A stretch of DNA of 64,000 nucleotides from Actinomycetota bacterium (GTDB taxonomy: Bacteria; Actinomycetota; Actinomycetes; S36-B12; UBA10799), in NCBI GenBank assembly GCA_020637055.1, contig JACJWR010000002.1, positions 186,001 to 250,000 of the forward strand. The letters are read 5' to 3'. Under the pieces are notes generated by a model. That model was not told where the DNA came from. It did no database searches and saw nothing but the letters and a program-made list of their open reading frames with translations. Below are positions 1-7,650 of this stretch, one piece after another. The translations under genes and the position numbers were made by a program. Position 1 is the first letter of the stretch. The number at the start of each line of letters is the position of its first letter.

Positions 1-2
1 AT

Positions 3-161
3 GCCGTCACCCGCGTCCTGGTGGGGTCGGAGGACGGTAGCGCCTACTGGACCACCGTCGGCGTGCACGACAACGTCGTCGCGGCATCCTGGATGGCGCT
101 GCAGGACGCCATCGACTTCGGTTTGCTCCGTCGCGGCAGGCTGGGAGGATCGCAGACGTGA
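3..161 (+). CDS. cimA: Citramalate synthase, C-terminal end (partial, runs off the left edge)
   Basis: Only the last 52 codons are in the window. The readable stretch includes 'YWTTVGVHDN' followed by 'AASWMALQDAIDFGL', which matches the C-terminal regulatory domain of the citramalate synthase/2-isopropylmalate synthase family, where a 'TVGVS.NIIEASW.AL.D' ending is typical. Citramalate synthase condenses pyruvate and acetyl-CoA in the threonine-independent route to isoleucine. The TGA stop (159-161) overlaps the GTG start of gltX by 3 nt within GTGA, so the two are probably translationally coupled. The ATG at position 1 is in another frame and is not a real start. The assignment rests on a short piece; a LeuA-like paralogue is the main alternative. 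Confidence 0.72.
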   Translation, partial: AVTRVLVGSEDGSAYWTTVGVHDNVVAASWMALQDAIDFGLLRRGRLGGSQT

Positions 162-1678
162 ACGCTTCGCAGCAACAATCAGCCGACTCCCCGGTGCGGG
201 TTCGCTTCTGCCCCTCACCCACCGGCAATCCGCACGTGGGCATGCTGCGCACGGCACTGTTCAACTGGGCCTACGCCCGCCACACCTCGGGCACCTTGGT
301 GTTCCGGATCGAAGACACCGATGCCGAACGGGACAGCGAGGAGTCCTACCAGGCGTTGCTGGACGCCATGGGATGGCTGGGCCTGGATTGGGACGAAGGT
401 CCAGAGGTCGGCGGTCCCCACGGACCGTACCGGCAGTCGGAACGCGGACCCATCTATGCCGATGTCGCGACCCGCCTCGCGGAGGCCGGATTCACCTACG
501 AGTGCTTCTGCAGCCCGGAGGAACTGGCTGTTCGCCGGGAAGCCGCGAAGGTGGCGGGGCGACCGCAGGGCTACGACGGACACTGCCGGAATCTCAGCGA
601 TGCCGAAATCGCCGACTACCGGGCAGCGGGTCGTGATCCGGTGATCCGCTTCCGGATGCCCGGCCACGATTTCCGGTGGGATGACCTGGTGCGCGGGGAA
701 CTCTCGTTCCGCGCCGAGCACGTGCCGGACTTCGTGATCGTACGTGCGAACGGTCAGCCGTTGTACACCCTCGTGAACCCGGTGGACGACGCCCTCATGG
801 GCATCACCCACGTACTGCGCGGAGAGGATCTGCTCTCGAGCACACCTCGGCAACTCGCCATGCACGCGGCGCTGGCGGACATCGGAGTCGGGTCGGGTCG
901 GACCCCCCGATTCGGGCATCTGCCGTACGTCATGGGGGAGGGGAACCGCAAACTCTCGAAGCGCGATCCGGAGTCGAGCCTGGCGATGTACCTCGAGCGT
1001 GGTTTCCTCCCCGAGGGGCTGGCCAACTACCTGGCGCTGCTCGGCTGGTCGTTCGGAGACGACACGGAGTTCTTCAGCCTCGCCCAGATGGCCGAACGGT
1101 TCGACATCGCACGGGTGAACCCGAACCCCGCACGATTCGACCTCAAGAAGTGCATCTCGATCAACGGCGACTGGATGCGCGTGCTGGAGGTGGACGACTT
1201 CGCCACCCGGATGCTTCCCTTCCTGCAGCGAGCCGGGCTGATCGGCGACGTGCCGACGGACCGGCAGGCCGCGCTGGTGGCAGCCATCGCGCCGCTGGTC
1301 CAGGAGCGCATCGAGACCTTGGACCAAGCTCCGGCCATGATCGGCTTCCTGTTCCAGGAAGGTGCCGCCTTCACCATGGCGGAGGCTGACGCCGTGGCCA
1401 TGGTGGACGGGTCCGGGTCCGCTCTGGCGGTCGCTGCGGAGTCGCTTCAGGCGCTGTCGGAATGGAACACGCCGGCGATCGAGGCCGCGCTGAGAACATC
1501 CCTGGTGGAGGGTCTGGGCCTCAAGCCGCGGAAGGCTTTCGGGTCGGTCAGGGTGGCCGTCACCGGGCGCCGGGTATCGCCGCCGCTGTTCGAGTCGATG
1601 GAGTTGCTCGGCCGGGACGAGTCCCTGCGGCGGATCGAGGCCGCGCGGGTGCGGGCCGAGGCAGCAGCCGACGGCTAA
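158..1678 (+). CDS. gltX: Glutamyl-tRNA synthetase
   Basis: 506-residue class I aminoacyl-tRNA synthetase that charges tRNA-Glu with glutamate in the cytoplasm. The N-terminal 'SPTGNPHVGM' holds the HIGH-type motif (HVGM, residues 26-29). 'KLSKR' at residues 265-269 is the KMSKS-type loop, and the C-terminal part is the anticodon-binding region. Length is normal for the family. The start is GTG at 158, overlapping the cimA stop in GTGA. Two tRNA genes, for Glu and Gln, lie just downstream on the other strand. In actinobacteria GltX is generally non-discriminating and also makes Glu-tRNA-Gln for the GatCAB amidotransferase; that part is family knowledge and is not seen here. A strong terminator follows. 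Confidence 0.97.
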   Translation: MNASQQQSADSPVRVRFCPSPTGNPHVGMLRTALFNWAYARHTSGTLVFRIEDTDAERDSEESYQALLDAMGWLGLDWDEGPEVGGPHGPYRQSERGPIYADVATRLAEAGFTYECFCSPEELAVRREAAKVAGRPQGYDGHCRNLSDAEIADYRAAGRDPVIRFRMPGHDFRWDDLVRGELSFRAEHVPDFVIVRANGQPLYTLVNPVDDALMGITHVLRGEDLLSSTPRQLAMHAALADIGVGSGRTPRFGHLPYVMGEGNRKLSKRDPESSLAMYLERGFLPEGLANYLALLGWSFGDDTEFFSLAQMAERFDIARVNPNPARFDLKKCISINGDWMRVLEVDDFATRMLPFLQRAGLIGDVPTDRQAALVAAIAPLVQERIETLDQAPAMIGFLFQEGAAFTMAEADAVAMVDGSGSALAVAAESLQALSEWNTPAIEAALRTSLVEGLGLKPRKAFGSVRVAVTGRRVSPPLFESMELLGRDESLRRIEAARVRAEAAADG

Positions 1679-1694
1679 GGTCCCCACCAACGAG

Positions 1695-1737
1695 AAGTGG
1701 TGGGACCCTCCAGGTGGGTCCCACCACTTTTCGTCTT
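1695..1737 (+). terminator. Rho-independent terminator after gltX
   Basis: A perfect 14-bp inverted repeat (1695-1708 and 1716-1729) with a 7-nt loop is followed by a T-rich stretch (TTTCGTCTT counting from the arm end). It lies 17 nt after the gltX stop and 12 nt before the 3' end of tRNA-Glu on the opposite strand, so it may end transcription from both sides. Confidence 0.85.
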
Positions 1738-1740
1738 CAG

Positions 1741-1813
1741 TAGCCCCGACGGGATTCGAACCCGCGCTACCGCCTTGAGAGGGCGGCGTGCTAGGCCACT
1801 ACACAACGGGGCC
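1741..1813 (-). tRNA. tRNA-Glu (anticodon CTC)
   Basis: 73-nt cloverleaf read on the minus strand. The acceptor arm is GGCCCCG paired with CGGGGCT (one G-U pair), with discriminator A. The anticodon loop is CTCTCAA, giving anticodon CTC (codon GAG). The T arm contains GGTTCGAATCC. The CCA end is not encoded. It lies 40 nt downstream of tRNA-Gln and is probably co-transcribed with it. Confidence 0.95.
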
Positions 1814-1853
1814 GCAGGCGATCAGCGTAACGGCTTGCGCCGCCGCTCAATCG

Positions 1854-1925
1854 CTGGGGTACCAGGACTCGAACCTGAACTAACGGAGCCAGAATCCGTC
1901 GGGCTGCCAATTACCCCATACCCCA
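1854..1925 (-). tRNA. tRNA-Gln (anticodon CTG)
   Basis: 72-nt cloverleaf on the minus strand. The acceptor is TGGGGTA paired with TACCCCA, with discriminator G. The anticodon loop TTCTGGC gives anticodon CTG (codon CAG). The D arm has GGTAATTGGCAG and the T arm GGTTCGAGTCC. CCA is not encoded. A TATACT box lies 29 nt upstream of its 5' end. Confidence 0.95.
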
Positions 1926-1954
1926 TGGGGTCACCGAACTCGGCGACGTGAAGC

Positions 1955-1960
1955 AGTATA
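1955..1960 (-). promoter_or_regulatory. -10 box of the tRNA-Gln/tRNA-Glu promoter
   Basis: TATACT on the minus strand, close to the TATAAT consensus, 29 nt upstream of the mature 5' end of tRNA-Gln. No good -35 hexamer is visible at 17 nt. The box lies between the tRNA and the end of the upstream EAL gene, so the tRNA pair probably has its own promoter. Confidence 0.5.
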
Positions 1961-1980
1961 GAGGTTGCTGCGGGGTCGGA

Positions 1981-3711
1981 TCACTCCGGTCTGGGCGCCG
2001 GCAGCGGCGCCGGCCGACCGAACAGGTATCCCTGGCCCAGGGTCCAACCCTGGGCGGTGAGCGCGTCGGACTGTTCCGGGGTCTCGATTCCTTCGGCGAT
2101 CCCCTCCAGCCCGAGCCCCGTCATCAGGGTTGCCACGCCATCGGCCAGGGCATGGGCGAAACCGCCTTCGACTTCATCTGCGAGGTCACCGACGAACCTG
2201 CGATCCAGTTTCAGACCGGTCACTGGAAGGTCGCGCAACAGCGCGATCGAGGAGTACCCGGTGCCGAAGTCGTCGAGATAGACGCCCACACCCAAGGCTC
2301 GTAGGCGCTCCAGGTCCGCGCGGACGCTGTCCAGCGCGCCCAACACGGCGGTCTCGGTCACTTCGACAGAGATCCGGTCCGGCGAGACTCCGTAGCCGCC
2401 AAGGGTCGCCTGAAACTCCTCACACCAACGCGGAGAGGTGAGTTCGACCGCGGAAACGTTGACACTGACCGTGCCGTCCAGGCGCCCGGCTGCCACGTCC
2501 GAACACACCCGATCGAGGACCAGCCGGCCGATGCCAAGCACCAGTCCACTCTCCTCCGCGACCGGTAGGAACTCGGCCGGACCGAGCAGACCCCGGATCG
2601 GATGCAGCCACCGGACCAGCGCCTCATGGCCGACGATACTGCGGTCGGCGAGTCGCACGATCGGCTGGTAGTAGACCAGGAAATCCCCGGTTCCGAGCGA
2701 GGTCCGCAGATCGGCTTCGACCGTCAGCCGTCGAACCGAGTCGGAGAGCATCTCGGTGTCGAATGGCTGCCACGAACCTTTGCTGGTGGCCTTCGCGCGG
2801 GACAGAGCCGAATCGGCCTCTCGCAGCAGCGACGAGGGGTCCGACTCGGGGTTGGACAGGGCTACGCCGATGGTGGCCGACGGAAGCATCGCATGACCCG
2901 AGACGTAGGTTTCCTGGGACACTGCGGCTTGGATCAGATTGACCCGCCCAGCCACGTCGTCACTGGCCCCGATCCGTCCGAGCACGATGAACTCGTCGCT
3001 GGCCAACCGTGCGCAGGCCAGATCGTCGGGCAACTGGTCGGCGAGACGGGCGCCCACCGTTGCGAGGAGTTCATCTCCGGTGACGTGCCCGAGCGAGTCG
3101 TTGACGAGTTTGAAGTTGTCGAGGCCGAGCAGGAAAACCGCCACCCGCTGGCTGCCAGCGTGGGCAATTCGCAGTTGACGGTCGAGTTCGTTGCGGGCCC
3201 AGGCCACATTGGGCAAGCCGGTGGTCGGGTCGTGGAAGGCCAGGTACTCCAGTCTCTCGCGTTCCGAGACCCGGTCGGTGACATCGCGAAAGGTCAGCAC
3301 CAGCCGATCCACAGCACGGGTGCCGTGCAGGTCGTAGAGGCGCAACTGGCCCCCGACGACCTCGTCGGCGTAGGGAACCTCGATTGCGCGAAGTGGTTCA
3401 CCACTGTCGAAGGCCTGCGCGTAGGCCTGGAGCAGGCCGGACTCGGCCTGGCCGGGCACGGTGGTGAGCAGCGCCGTGCCGAGATACTGGTCCCGGTCTT
3501 GGCCCACGAAGCGGAAGAAGGCCTCGTTGCCGTCCACGACGATGAAGTCCGATATTTCGCCGAGGTCGTTGCGCACCGGCTCCATCATGACCATCGGATC
3601 GAGCATCGTGTCCATTGCCGCCCGCAGCAGCGTGGTGACACCTTCGGGTCCGAGGTCGGAGCCAGGCGCGTGGGCCGCGAGGCCACCGAGATTCCCCGTG
3701 TCCGGTGTCAC
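1981..3711 (-). CDS. PAS-GGDEF-EAL protein, probable c-di-GMP phosphodiesterase
   Basis: 576 residues with no membrane segments. The order is a PAS-like sensor (about 35-145), a GGDEF domain (about 155-320) and an EAL domain (about 325-570). The GGDEF motif is degraded to ASDEF (237-241), so cyclase activity is unlikely. The EAL domain looks intact: EALVRW (363-368), a VEVTET segment (449-454), DDFGTGYSS (480-488), EGIET and a QGYLFGRP ending. It probably hydrolyses cyclic di-GMP, with the degenerate GGDEF possibly acting as a GTP-sensing or regulatory module. The GTG at 3711 gives the longest reading; later starts (the GTG or ATG around residues 25-33) are possible because there is no clear ribosome binding site. 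Its partners may be the REC-GGDEF and hybrid kinase genes at 37.8-42.9 kb. Confidence 0.87.
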   Translation of the reverse strand: MTPDTGNLGGLAAHAPGSDLGPEGVTTLLRAAMDTMLDPMVMMEPVRNDLGEISDFIVVDGNEAFFRFVGQDRDQYLGTALLTTVPGQAESGLLQAYAQAFDSGEPLRAIEVPYADEVVGGQLRLYDLHGTRAVDRLVLTFRDVTDRVSERERLEYLAFHDPTTGLPNVAWARNELDRQLRIAHAGSQRVAVFLLGLDNFKLVNDSLGHVTGDELLATVGARLADQLPDDLACARLASDEFIVLGRIGASDDVAGRVNLIQAAVSQETYVSGHAMLPSATIGVALSNPESDPSSLLREADSALSRAKATSKGSWQPFDTEMLSDSVRRLTVEADLRTSLGTGDFLVYYQPIVRLADRSIVGHEALVRWLHPIRGLLGPAEFLPVAEESGLVLGIGRLVLDRVCSDVAAGRLDGTVSVNVSAVELTSPRWCEEFQATLGGYGVSPDRISVEVTETAVLGALDSVRADLERLRALGVGVYLDDFGTGYSSIALLRDLPVTGLKLDRRFVGDLADEVEGGFAHALADGVATLMTGLGLEGIAEGIETPEQSDALTAQGWTLGQGYLFGRPAPLPAPRPE

Positions 3712-3796
3712 CGGATCAGAATGGCACAGCTAGGGCTGACTGGCGATCCTGAGTCGCCGCAGGGGTCCGGTCCGATTGCGGCAGCAAGTCCTCCGG

Positions 3797-4510
3797 CTAG
3801 CGGGAGGCGATGACGGCGCTGAGGTGTTCGGCTGCTGTGAGCACCGCCTCGGCCAGTGGCGCTTTCACCGTGCGGCCGATGCGCTCCACCGGACCCGAGA
3901 CCGAGACCGCGGCCACCACCTCCGGGCTCTCGCCGCGAACCGGCGCCGAGAGGCTGGCAAGGCCGGATTCGCGTTCACCCACGGTGTGGGCCCACCCACG
4001 CTTGCGGACCCGGGCCAGGTCGGTCGGGGTGAATCGCGCCCCCTCGCATGACTCGAGGATCTGCTCCGGGGTGCCCCAGGCCACCATCACCTGGGCGGCC
4101 GACCCGGCCGACATGGGCAGCAGCGTGCCAGCCGGCACCGAGTCGCGCAGGCCGGACGTCGGCTCGACCGAGGCAACACACAACCGGTTCCCACCGCGGC
4201 GGCGGTACAGTTGCGCGCTCGCCGAGGTGGCATCGCGCAGTCGGGTCAGGATCGGGGTGGCGACGCCGACGAGCCAGTCGTCGCCGTCGCTGGCCGCCAG
4301 TTCGGCTAGCCGCGGGCCGAGGCAGAAGCGGCCGTTGTCGTCGCGTTCGAGGTATCGCCGCTGTTCGAGCGCGGTGGCCAGCCGATGTGCCGTGGGTCGC
4401 GGAATTCCGGTGGTCGCGCTGAGTTGGTTCAGCGAACACGGTTCGACCTCGATCGCGGTGAGGATGAGGTCGATCTTGTCCAGCACGCCGACTCCTGTAG
4501 ACTGTTCCAC
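3797..4510 (-). CDS. ndgR: IclR-family regulator, NdgR type, divergent from leuCD
   Basis: 237-residue IclR-family transcription factor: a winged helix-turn-helix (about 5-65) followed by the effector-binding domain. The N-terminal 'STGVGVLDK' and the later 'PRPTAHRLA', 'GRFCLGPRLAELA' and 'APVRGESPEVVAAVSVSGP' match NdgR, which controls leucine and other amino-acid genes in Streptomyces and its relatives. It is transcribed away from leuC, as in other actinobacteria. I chose the GTG at 4510 because it lines up with the NdgR N-terminus. An ATG at 4546 would extend across an inverted repeat in the intergenic region. A later GTG (4486, before LDK) has an AGGAG five bases upstream and a TATCAT box at 4514-4519, so a shorter protein is also possible. 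Confidence 0.9.
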   Translation of the reverse strand: MEQSTGVGVLDKIDLILTAIEVEPCSLNQLSATTGIPRPTAHRLATALEQRRYLERDDNGRFCLGPRLAELAASDGDDWLVGVATPILTRLRDATSASAQLYRRRGGNRLCVASVEPTSGLRDSVPAGTLLPMSAGSAAQVMVAWGTPEQILESCEGARFTPTDLARVRKRGWAHTVGERESGLASLSAPVRGESPEVVAAVSVSGPVERIGRTVKAPLAEAVLTAAEHLSAVIASR

Positions 4511-4523
4511 AAGATGATACTGG

Positions 4524-4542
4524 CGTCTCAAATAGTGAAACG
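4524..4542. promoter_or_regulatory. Inverted repeat between ndgR and leuC, candidate NdgR operator
   Basis: Seven-base arms (CGTCTCA and TGAAACG, six of seven matching as inverted repeats) flank a 5-nt AT-rich spacer in the 109-bp gap between the divergent ndgR and leuC genes. The position and symmetry suit an IclR-family dimer site. Function is inferred from position only. Confidence 0.35.
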
Positions 4543-4619
4543 TCAAGTCATGTCATCACACGGAGACTCCACCTGGGTTGGCACCCGGGTGAGGGTCGAC
4601 TAGTGAATGGAGTGCTGGG

Positions 4620-6047
4620 ATGGGTCTGACGCTGGCTGAGAAGGTGTGGCGCGATCATGTGGTGCGGTCTGAGGAAGGCGTTCCCGATCTGCTGTACATC
4701 GATCTGCACCTGATCCACGAGGTCACCAGCCCGCAGGCCTTTGAGGGTCTGCGGGTGGCGGGGCGTAGTGTCCGGCGACCGGATCTGACCCTCGCCACAG
4801 AGGATCACAACGTGCCCACGCTGGACGTGGACAAGCCGATCGCCGACCCGATCTCTCGCACCCAGGTGGAGACGCTACGTGCCAATTGCGCGGAATTCGG
4901 CGTCCCGATCTATCCGTTGGGCCACGCCGAACAAGGCATCGTGCACGTGGTCGGGCCGCAGTTGGGCCTCACCCAACCGGGTATGACGATCGTCTGCGGG
5001 GACTCCCACACCTCGACCCATGGGGCGTTCGGTGCCCTCGCCTTCGGTATCGGGACCTCCGAGGTGGAGCACGTCTTGGCCACCCAGACGCTGCCGCTGA
5101 AGCCGTTCAAGACCATGGCGATCAATGTCGAGGGTGAGCTTCCGGAAGGGGTGACCGCCAAGGACGTGATTCTCGCGATCATCGCGAAGATCGGTACCGG
5201 CGGCGGTCAGGGCTACGTGCTCGAATACCGCGGCGAGGCGATCCGGAATCTGTCCATGGAAGGGCGGATGACCATCTGCAACATGAGTATCGAGGCGGGC
5301 GCTCGGGCCGGGATGATCGCTCCGGACGACACCACGTTCGACTACCTCAAAGGGCGCCCGCGGGCGCCGGAGGGAGCGGAATGGGACGCCGCGGTGGAGT
5401 ACTGGCGTTCCTTGGCCACCGACGACGACGCCGAATTCGACGCGGAAGTCACCCTGCGCGCCGACGAATTGACCCCATTCGTCACCTGGGGCACCAACCC
5501 CGGTCAAGGCCTGCCACTTGCTGCCAACGTGCCGGTGCCGGGGGAGATCGAGGACCAGACCGAGCGGGAATCCGCCGAGAAAGCGCTGGCCTACATGGGG
5601 CTGGAGCCTGGCATGCCACTGCGGGACATCGCGATCGACACCGTCTTCCTCGGTTCCTGCACCAACGGTCGGATGGAGGACCTCCGGGCGGCCGCCGATG
5701 TCATCCGCGGCCGTCGGGTGGCGGACGGTGTGAGAATGATCGTCGTGCCCGGTTCGGCCCGAGTGCGACTGTCGGCGGAGGCCGAGGGCCTCGACCGGGT
5801 GTTTCTGGCCGCGGGTGCCGAGTGGCGCGGCGCAGGCTGCAGCATGTGCCTGGCGATGAACCCTGACAAGTTGGCGCCGCAGGAGCGCAGCGCATCGACC
5901 TCCAACCGGAACTTCGAGGGGCGACAGGGTCCGGGAGGAAGAACCCATCTGGTGTCGCCGCAGGTGGCGGCCGCGACGGCCGTTCGAGGCACCCTGTCGG
6001 CGCCGGCCGACCTTGACCCGTTGACACCGCTGGCCGAGTCAGCCTGA
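4620..6047 (+). CDS. leuC: 3-isopropylmalate dehydratase, large subunit
   Basis: 475-residue aconitase-family protein. With LeuD it isomerises 2-isopropylmalate to 3-isopropylmalate in leucine synthesis. The three [4Fe-4S] ligands are visible: Cys347 in 'GSCTNGR', and Cys407 and Cys410 in 'GCSMC'. The N-terminal 'TLAEKVW..H' and 'DLHLIHEVTSPQAFEGLR' are typical of the family. The ATG at 4620 follows a GGAG-type site (GAATGGAGTGCTGGG). The gene starts an operon with leuD (20-nt gap) and possibly the following small gene and hup. Control by the divergent ndgR is likely. Confidence 0.97.
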   Translation: MGLTLAEKVWRDHVVRSEEGVPDLLYIDLHLIHEVTSPQAFEGLRVAGRSVRRPDLTLATEDHNVPTLDVDKPIADPISRTQVETLRANCAEFGVPIYPLGHAEQGIVHVVGPQLGLTQPGMTIVCGDSHTSTHGAFGALAFGIGTSEVEHVLATQTLPLKPFKTMAINVEGELPEGVTAKDVILAIIAKIGTGGGQGYVLEYRGEAIRNLSMEGRMTICNMSIEAGARAGMIAPDDTTFDYLKGRPRAPEGAEWDAAVEYWRSLATDDDAEFDAEVTLRADELTPFVTWGTNPGQGLPLAANVPVPGEIEDQTERESAEKALAYMGLEPGMPLRDIAIDTVFLGSCTNGRMEDLRAAADVIRGRRVADGVRMIVVPGSARVRLSAEAEGLDRVFLAAGAEWRGAGCSMCLAMNPDKLAPQERSASTSNRNFEGRQGPGGRTHLVSPQVAAATAVRGTLSAPADLDPLTPLAESA

Positions 6048-6067
6048 GCGAGAACAGGACACGCATC

Positions 6068-6658
6068 ATGGAACCGTTCACCAGTCACACCGGAGTTGCC
6101 GCGCCGCTGCGTGCGAGCAACGTCGACACCGACCAGATCATCCCGGCGGAGTTCCTCAAGCGCATCACCCGGACCGGCTTCGAAGACGCCCTGTTCCACG
6201 CCTGGCGGACGGATCCGGACTTCGTGTTGAACCATCCGGAATACGGCAGGGCGACGGTACTCGTCGCGGGTCCCGACTTCGGTACCGGCTCCTCGCGGGA
6301 GCACGCGGTCTGGGCGCTGCAGTCGTATGGCTTCCGGGCCGTGCTTTCGGCTCGGTTCGCCGACATCTTCCGCGGCAATTGCGGGAAGGCGGGTGTGGTG
6401 GCGGCAGTCGTCTCACCCGAGGTCGTCTCGCGGATCTGGGAGTATCTGGAGGAATCCCCGGGGGCGGAGGTGACCATCGATCTCGAGCGATGCGAGGTGC
6501 GTTTCGGGGATGCCGCCGAGCCGTTCGAAATCGATCAGCACGTTCGCTGGCGGTTGCTCAACGGATTCGACGACATCTCGATATCCCTGGAGCACGCCGA
6601 CGAGATCGGCGAGTACGAAGCGCACCGGCGCCCCTGGCTCCCGGTCACCGTGGGGTAG
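6068..6658 (+). CDS. leuD: 3-isopropylmalate dehydratase, small subunit
   Basis: 196 residues, normal length for the swivel-domain subunit that pairs with LeuC. The N-terminal 'HTGVAAPLRASNVDTDQIIPAEFL' region and 'GPDFGTGSSREHA' are signatures of the family; the latter is the substrate-recognition loop region. It lies 20 nt after leuC with an AGGACACGC sequence before its ATG, so the two subunits should be made together. Confidence 0.97.
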   Translation: MEPFTSHTGVAAPLRASNVDTDQIIPAEFLKRITRTGFEDALFHAWRTDPDFVLNHPEYGRATVLVAGPDFGTGSSREHAVWALQSYGFRAVLSARFADIFRGNCGKAGVVAAVVSPEVVSRIWEYLEESPGAEVTIDLERCEVRFGDAAEPFEIDQHVRWRLLNGFDDISISLEHADEIGEYEAHRRPWLPVTVG

Positions 6659-6663
6659 TCGCC

Positions 6664-6963
6664 ATGGCGGAGTCGGGCGCGGAGTCGAACGACGCCGAGT
6701 TGCACGAGGCCGAGGAACCCGAGGAGGGACACCATCGGCTTCCACATCCAGAGGTCGACCTGGTGAAGCTTGCGGCGTTGTTGCGTCGCGCCATCCCGAT
6801 CGCGCCGGATGACGAAGCCCGAGAACGACTCGAGTCCGCCTGGGTCTCGGTGACCAACGCGGTCAAGCAACCCAAAGCCGATGCTGCCCGGCTTCGACGC
6901 AGGCTCCGGCGCTTGCGCGAGGAGCTGGAACACATGCTTCGGCAGCACACCGGGGGTTCCTGA
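6664..6963 (+). CDS. Small acidic/basic helical protein of unknown function
   Basis: 99 residues, ATG 5 nt after the leuD stop. I do not recognise a family. The first third is acidic (many Glu/Asp, 'ELHEAEEPEEGHH'), the middle has a predicted helix ('LVKLAALLRRAIPIAPDDEARERLESAWVSV' region) and the end is strongly basic and helical ('RLRRRLRRLREELEHML'), compatible with a short coiled coil or nucleic-acid contact. The tight spacing suggests it belongs to the leu operon, and its position between leuD and the HU gene could link it to the nucleoid. Coding quality (codon position bias, start spacing) supports a real gene. Confidence 0.7.
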   Translation: MAESGAESNDAELHEAEEPEEGHHRLPHPEVDLVKLAALLRRAIPIAPDDEARERLESAWVSVTNAVKQPKADAARLRRRLRRLREELEHMLRQHTGGS

Positions 6964-7065
6964 GGCGCGTCAAGCAGGCAAAACAGCAATTCGATCAATA
7001 GGTTTGTGCCCGGTAGGTCGGACAGGTGCACCGGCGTCGCCAGGCACCCCTGATGAGGAGCGCAG

Positions 7066-7650
7066 ATGAACAAGTCGCAATTGATCGAGCAGGTGGCCGA
7101 ACGGCTCGAGATGAGCCGCAAAGAGGCTGCCGAGGTTGTCGAAGCAGTGATCCAGGCCATCACCGAGAGCGTGGCCAAGGGGGAGCGCGTGGCGATCTCG
7201 GGTTTCGGCATTTTCGAGCAGGTCTTCCGAGCCGCACGCACGGGACGCAATCCGCGGACCGGTGAGACCGTGAAGATCGGCGCGGTCACGATTCCCAAGT
7301 TCCGGCCCGGCACGGACTTCAAGAACATCGTCGCCGGCGCGCGGGACATGACCCAGCGAGTCACCGGCGGCTCCGGCGGCGCTGAGGCAGCTGAGCCGAA
7401 GGTGGCCGAGAAGGCCACTGCGGCGAAGAAGACCGCGACGAAGAAGGCGACCGCGGCGAAGAAGACGGCCACGAAGAAGGCGACCGCGGCGAAGAAGACC
7501 GCGACGAAGAAGGCCACTGCGGCGAAGAAGACCGCGACGAAGAAGGCCACTGCGGCGAAGAAGACCGCGACGAAGAAGGCCACTGCGGCGAAGAAGACGG
7601 CCACGAAGAAGGCGACCGCGGCCAAAGAGGCTGCTAACCCGGGTAGTTGA
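7066..7650 (+). CDS. hup: HU-family nucleoid protein with a lysine-rich repeat tail
   Basis: 194 residues. Residues 1-95 form the HU/IHF DNA-binding fold, with 'GRNPRTGE' (60-67) in the DNA-clasping arm. The tail from about 105 to the end is Lys/Ala/Thr-rich, and residues 121-186 are six perfect 11-residue units KKTATKKATAA. This is the HupB/HupS (histone H1-like tail) architecture typical of actinobacteria, where the tail adds DNA compaction and is a target of acetylation. A GAGGAG site lies 5 nt before the ATG. The gene converges on cofC, and the two 3' ends overlap by 17 nt. Confidence 0.95.
   Translation: MNKSQLIEQVAERLEMSRKEAAEVVEAVIQAITESVAKGERVAISGFGIFEQVFRAARTGRNPRTGETVKIGAVTIPKFRPGTDFKNIVAGARDMTQRVTGGSGGAEAAEPKVAEKATAAKKTATKKATAAKKTATKKATAAKKTATKKATAAKKTATKKATAAKKTATKKATAAKKTATKKATAAKEAANPGS
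7426..7623 (+). repeat. 33-bp tandem repeat array coding the HU tail (six copies)
   Basis: Six consecutive 33-bp units encode KKTATKKATAA. Copies differ only at synonymous positions (GCGACC or GCCACT for Ala-Thr; ACCGCG or ACGGCC for Thr-Ala). The array is inside the HU coding frame, so copy-number change would lengthen or shorten the tail without a frameshift. Confidence 0.9.

Noticed and set aside
4550..4603. 17-codon ORF upstream of leuC as a leucine leader peptide
   Set aside because: It contains no Leu codon and no terminator/antiterminator pair follows, so attenuation by leucine supply is not supported.
7426..7623. Regular 33-bp repeats as a CRISPR-like array
   Set aside because: There are no spacers; the units are contiguous and encode the HU tail in frame.
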